Assembly (NCBI GenBank): GCA_900553035.1
Contig: USCC01000095.1
Span: forward strand, 1 to 8,095
Direction of reading: 5' to 3'
DNA from: an uncultured Rhodospirillaceae bacterium
GTDB lineage: Bacteria; Pseudomonadota; Alphaproteobacteria; CAAGCB01; CAG-977
Length of the DNA: 8,095 nt
Shown: positions 6,666-8,095 of the stretch, piece after piece
Numbering within the stretch: the first letter of the stretch is position 1
Layout of the letters: each line of letters starts with the position of its first letter
Notes under the pieces: model-generated
What the model saw: only the letters and a program-made list of their open reading frames with translations
Database searches by the model: none
Told to the model about the DNA's origin: nothing
Translations under genes and position numbers: made by a program

Positions 6666-7781
6666 TTATTTGTCAATCTGGCTTTCGGTAAACGGGTCGG
6701 CTCGATGACCCATCAGACTTATCTGCGCGTAATCCCTGTCAAATTCCTCCAGTTCATCCGAATTCATGCGGACAAAAGCGGCACCTGAAAAATCGTCCAG
6801 ATGCACCGGATTCGTTGTTCCCGGAATTGGAACAATCCACTGTTTCCGGGACAGCATCCAGATCAGGGCGAACTGAGCCGGCGTGACACTCTTACGCTCG
6901 GCCCATTGCCGAACAAGCGTAACCAGAGGCATATTGTGTGCGAGAGCTTCCGGTGTGAACTGCGGCAGTGTTGCGCGGCGGTCGGGCTTCCGGAAGCGGC
7001 TGTTTTCAGTGATGACGCCGGTCAGGAAAGCACGTCCCAGCGGGCAATAGGGCACGAAGCCGATCCCCAGCTCTTCCAACGTTGGAAAAATCTTTGTTTC
7101 CGGTTCGCGCCACCAGATGGCATATTCGCTTTGAACCGCCGAAACCGGCTGCACGGCATGCGCCCGGCGAATCGAAGCCGCGCTCGCTTCGGACAGGCCG
7201 AAATGCCTTACCTTTCCTTCCTGTATCAACTCTCTGACGGTTCCGGCAACCTCCTCCATCGGAACATTCGGATCAACACGGTGCTGATACAGCAGATCAA
7301 TATAATCGGTGCGTAAACGCTTCAAAGACCCCTCCACGGCACGGCGGATATGGTCAGGACGGCTGTTCAAAGCCGTCGGCTGTCCTTCTTCAACGCCGAA
7401 TCCGAATTTTGTTGCGATTTTCACCTGGTTTCGGACAGGTTCCAGCGCCTCGCCGACCCATTCCTCACTGGTATACGGCCCGTAAACCTCCGCCGTGTCG
7501 AAAAAACTCACGCCGCTTTCAAAAGCACGGCGAATCAAGGCGATCATTGCGTTTTTATCATATGTCCCGCCATAATAGCCGACCATGGGCAGGCATCCCA
7601 GACCGACGGCGGAAACCTCCATTCCCCCCAGATGCCGGTGTTCGATTTGTTTTTTCGGGCGGCAACTGTCCGCTTTATCCGTATCGTCAGACCGGCCGGA
7701 AACGAAAGCGGCTCCAGCCGCCATTCCCGCCAGAACAATCGCCGCGGCGGAGGTATGCTTTAAAAAATCCCTTCGATTCAT
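6666..7781 (-). CDS. Tat-exported aldo/keto reductase
   Basis: The 371-residue protein belongs to the NAD(P)H-dependent aldo/keto reductases, which reduce aldehydes and ketones in a TIM barrel. The N-terminus carries a twin-arginine signal, NRRDFLK at 2-8, then a hydrophobic stretch to about 28. Export in folded form fits an enzyme that must bind its cofactor in the cytoplasm. The mature part begins near HRHLGGMEVSAVGLG (48-62). The catalytic tetrad is complete: D95 (FFDTAEVYG), Y100, K125 (ATKFG) and H167 (YQHRVD). GLSEAS at 195-200 and PIPGTTN at 318-324 are the later barrel and cofactor motifs; N324 sits where many relatives have Lys or Arg that help bind the NADPH phosphate, so cofactor choice is uncertain. 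ATG 7781 has AGAGGAGT six to seven bases upstream. It is the first gene of the operon with the carboxymuconolactone-decarboxylase-like protein. The substrate cannot be read from sequence. Confidence 0.93.
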   Translation of the reverse strand: MNRRDFLKHTSAAAIVLAGMAAGAAFVSGRSDDTDKADSCRPKKQIEHRHLGGMEVSAVGLGCLPMVGYYGGTYDKNAMIALIRRAFESGVSFFDTAEVYGPYTSEEWVGEALEPVRNQVKIATKFGFGVEEGQPTALNSRPDHIRRAVEGSLKRLRTDYIDLLYQHRVDPNVPMEEVAGTVRELIQEGKVRHFGLSEASAASIRRAHAVQPVSAVQSEYAIWWREPETKIFPTLEELGIGFVPYCPLGRAFLTGVITENSRFRKPDRRATLPQFTPEALAHNMPLVTLVRQWAERKSVTPAQFALIWMLSRKQWIVPIPGTTNPVHLDDFSGAAFVRMNSDELEEFDRDYAQISLMGHRADPFTESQIDK

Positions 7782-7820
7782 TTGAACACTCCTCTGAATT
7801 CAAATTTTTATGATTTCAGG

Positions 7821-7848
7821 TTAATATTTAGAGTTAACTCAAAGTCAA
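7821..7848 (-). promoter_or_regulatory. Promoter with palindromic operator for the reductase operon
   Basis: On the minus strand, TTGACT (7848-7843, five of six) and TATTAA (7826-7821, four of six) are 16 bases apart. The spacer contains the perfect 10-bp palindrome GAGTTAACTC at 7831-7840, which extends to an imperfect 16-bp dyad TTxGAGTTAACTCxAA. A dyad in the spacer is a classic repressor position (for example MarR- or TetR-type), though the regulator is not in this window. The predicted leader is about 33 bases. Confidence 0.55.
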
Positions 7849-7925
7849 TATTTTTTTATCTTTTCCTCTTCATAAAACAGAGTTCCCGGGCTTTTCACTT
7901 CGCCTGCTCCGCTTTTTCATCACAT

Positions 7926-7958
7926 TTAAGCCACATCTTTGCCATAATTTAGCCACAA
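7926..7958 (+). promoter_or_regulatory. Three 11-bp direct repeats, possible activator-binding array
   Basis: TTAAGCCACAT (7926-7936), CTTTGCCATAA (7937-7947) and TTTAGCCACAA (7948-7958) each place GCCA at the same offset, at exact 11-bp spacing. The last copy overlaps the putative -35 of the gene at 8011. Direct repeats with 11-bp period on one helix face are typical of OmpR/PhoB-family response regulator sites, although the sequence does not match the canonical Pho box. Confidence 0.5.
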
Positions 7959-7978
7959 TTAGATGTTAGAGTTATAAA
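7950..7978 (+). promoter_or_regulatory. Candidate promoter for the gene starting at 8011
   Basis: TAGCCA (7950-7955, four of six) and TATAAA (7973-7978, four of six, strong first four) are separated by 17 bases. A weak -35 embedded in the GCCA repeat array is the pattern expected of an activator-dependent promoter. The leader would be about 26-28 bases. Confidence 0.45.
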
Positions 7979-8010
7979 GTGTAAGTTGAACATCAAAAAG
8001 GAGAAACGCC

Positions 8011-8095
8011 ATGAAACGATTCGCATCGTTTTTAATCGGGCTTTGTTTTCTGCCAAAGCTCTGCTTTGCAATAGAACACCTGCCCCCCCCCATAC
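8011..8095 (+). CDS. N-terminus of an exported protein (partial, runs off the window)
   Basis: Only 28 codons are visible. They form a Sec signal peptide: M-K-R, a hydrophobic core F-L-I-G-L-C-F-L, and a likely cleavage site C-F-A before I21, followed by E-H-L-P-P-P-I. The start has a near-ideal ribosome site, AAGGAG at 7998-8003, seven bases before ATG 8011. C18 is not in a proper lipobox, so a signal peptidase I substrate is more likely than a lipoprotein. The gene is divergent from the reductase operon, separated by 229 bases. Its family cannot be told from what is present. Confidence 0.8.
   Translation, partial: MKRFASFLIGLCFLPKLCFAIEHLPPPI
8083..8091 (+). repeat. Nine-base poly-C tract inside the start of a coding region
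   Basis: Nine consecutive C encode P25-P26-P27, four codons after the predicted signal-peptide cleavage site. Loss or gain of one base would shift the frame immediately after the signal peptide. It may be a slippage-prone tract or a sequencing or assembly length error. Confidence 0.85.

Noticed and set aside
1..8095. CRISPR arrays, transposons, phage genes, tRNA or rRNA
   Set aside because: No regularly spaced repeats, transposase motifs, terminal inverted repeats or recognisable structural RNA sequence were seen on either strand.

Overview
The window looks like chromosomal DNA of a Gram-negative, proteobacterial cell, most likely an alphaproteobacterium. The reasons are a hom-recJ gene order (familiar from that class), an outer-membrane-type lipoprotein with an OmpA-like end, Sec and Tat export signals, and a moderately GC-rich composition. 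The assignment is an inference from gene content; no rRNA, tRNA or species marker is present. I see no mobile element, CRISPR array, phage gene or defence system.

Left block (1-4137, minus strand). Three genes run leftwards with gaps of only 13-14 bases, so they are probably co-transcribed: a 514-residue lipoprotein (signal peptide and lipobox, long acidic/Ala/Pro-rich linker with a repeated E-x-I-E-V-V-P-like motif, OmpA-like C-terminal domain), hom (homoserine dehydrogenase with ACT domain, GTG start) and recJ (single-strand-specific 5'-3' exonuclease, cut by the window edge). The operon joins envelope, amino-acid and DNA-repair functions. The lipoprotein is the unrecognised member.

Centre (4138-5786). 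An AT-rich divergent intergenic region holds a very good sigma70-type promoter (TTGACA, 17 bases, TAATCT) preceded by a tandem 9-bp repeat. It drives an adenosine-deaminase family gene on the plus strand. That enzyme has every expected metal and catalytic residue plus a lysine-rich C-terminal tail of about 70 residues. A 13-codon upstream reading frame overlaps its start codon by ATGA. A strong symmetric hairpin flanked by A7 and T7 ends this gene and, from the other side, the convergent operon to its right.

Right block (5787-7860, minus strand). Two genes form an operon of exported proteins: a Tat-dependent aldo/keto reductase with the full D-Y-K-H tetrad, then a Sec-exported protein with two carboxymuconolactone-decarboxylase-like domains. 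Their promoter carries a perfect GAGTTAACTC palindrome in its spacer, a position suited to a repressor.

Right edge (7861-8095). A gene reading rightwards begins at 8011 and codes for a signal peptide before the window ends. Its upstream region has three GCCA-centred repeats at exact 11-bp spacing that run into the -35 position, and a run of nine C lies just after the predicted signal-peptide cleavage site. The coding content is mostly ordinary; the points most worth a second look are these regulatory arrangements, the poly-C tract, the lipoprotein and the deaminase tail.
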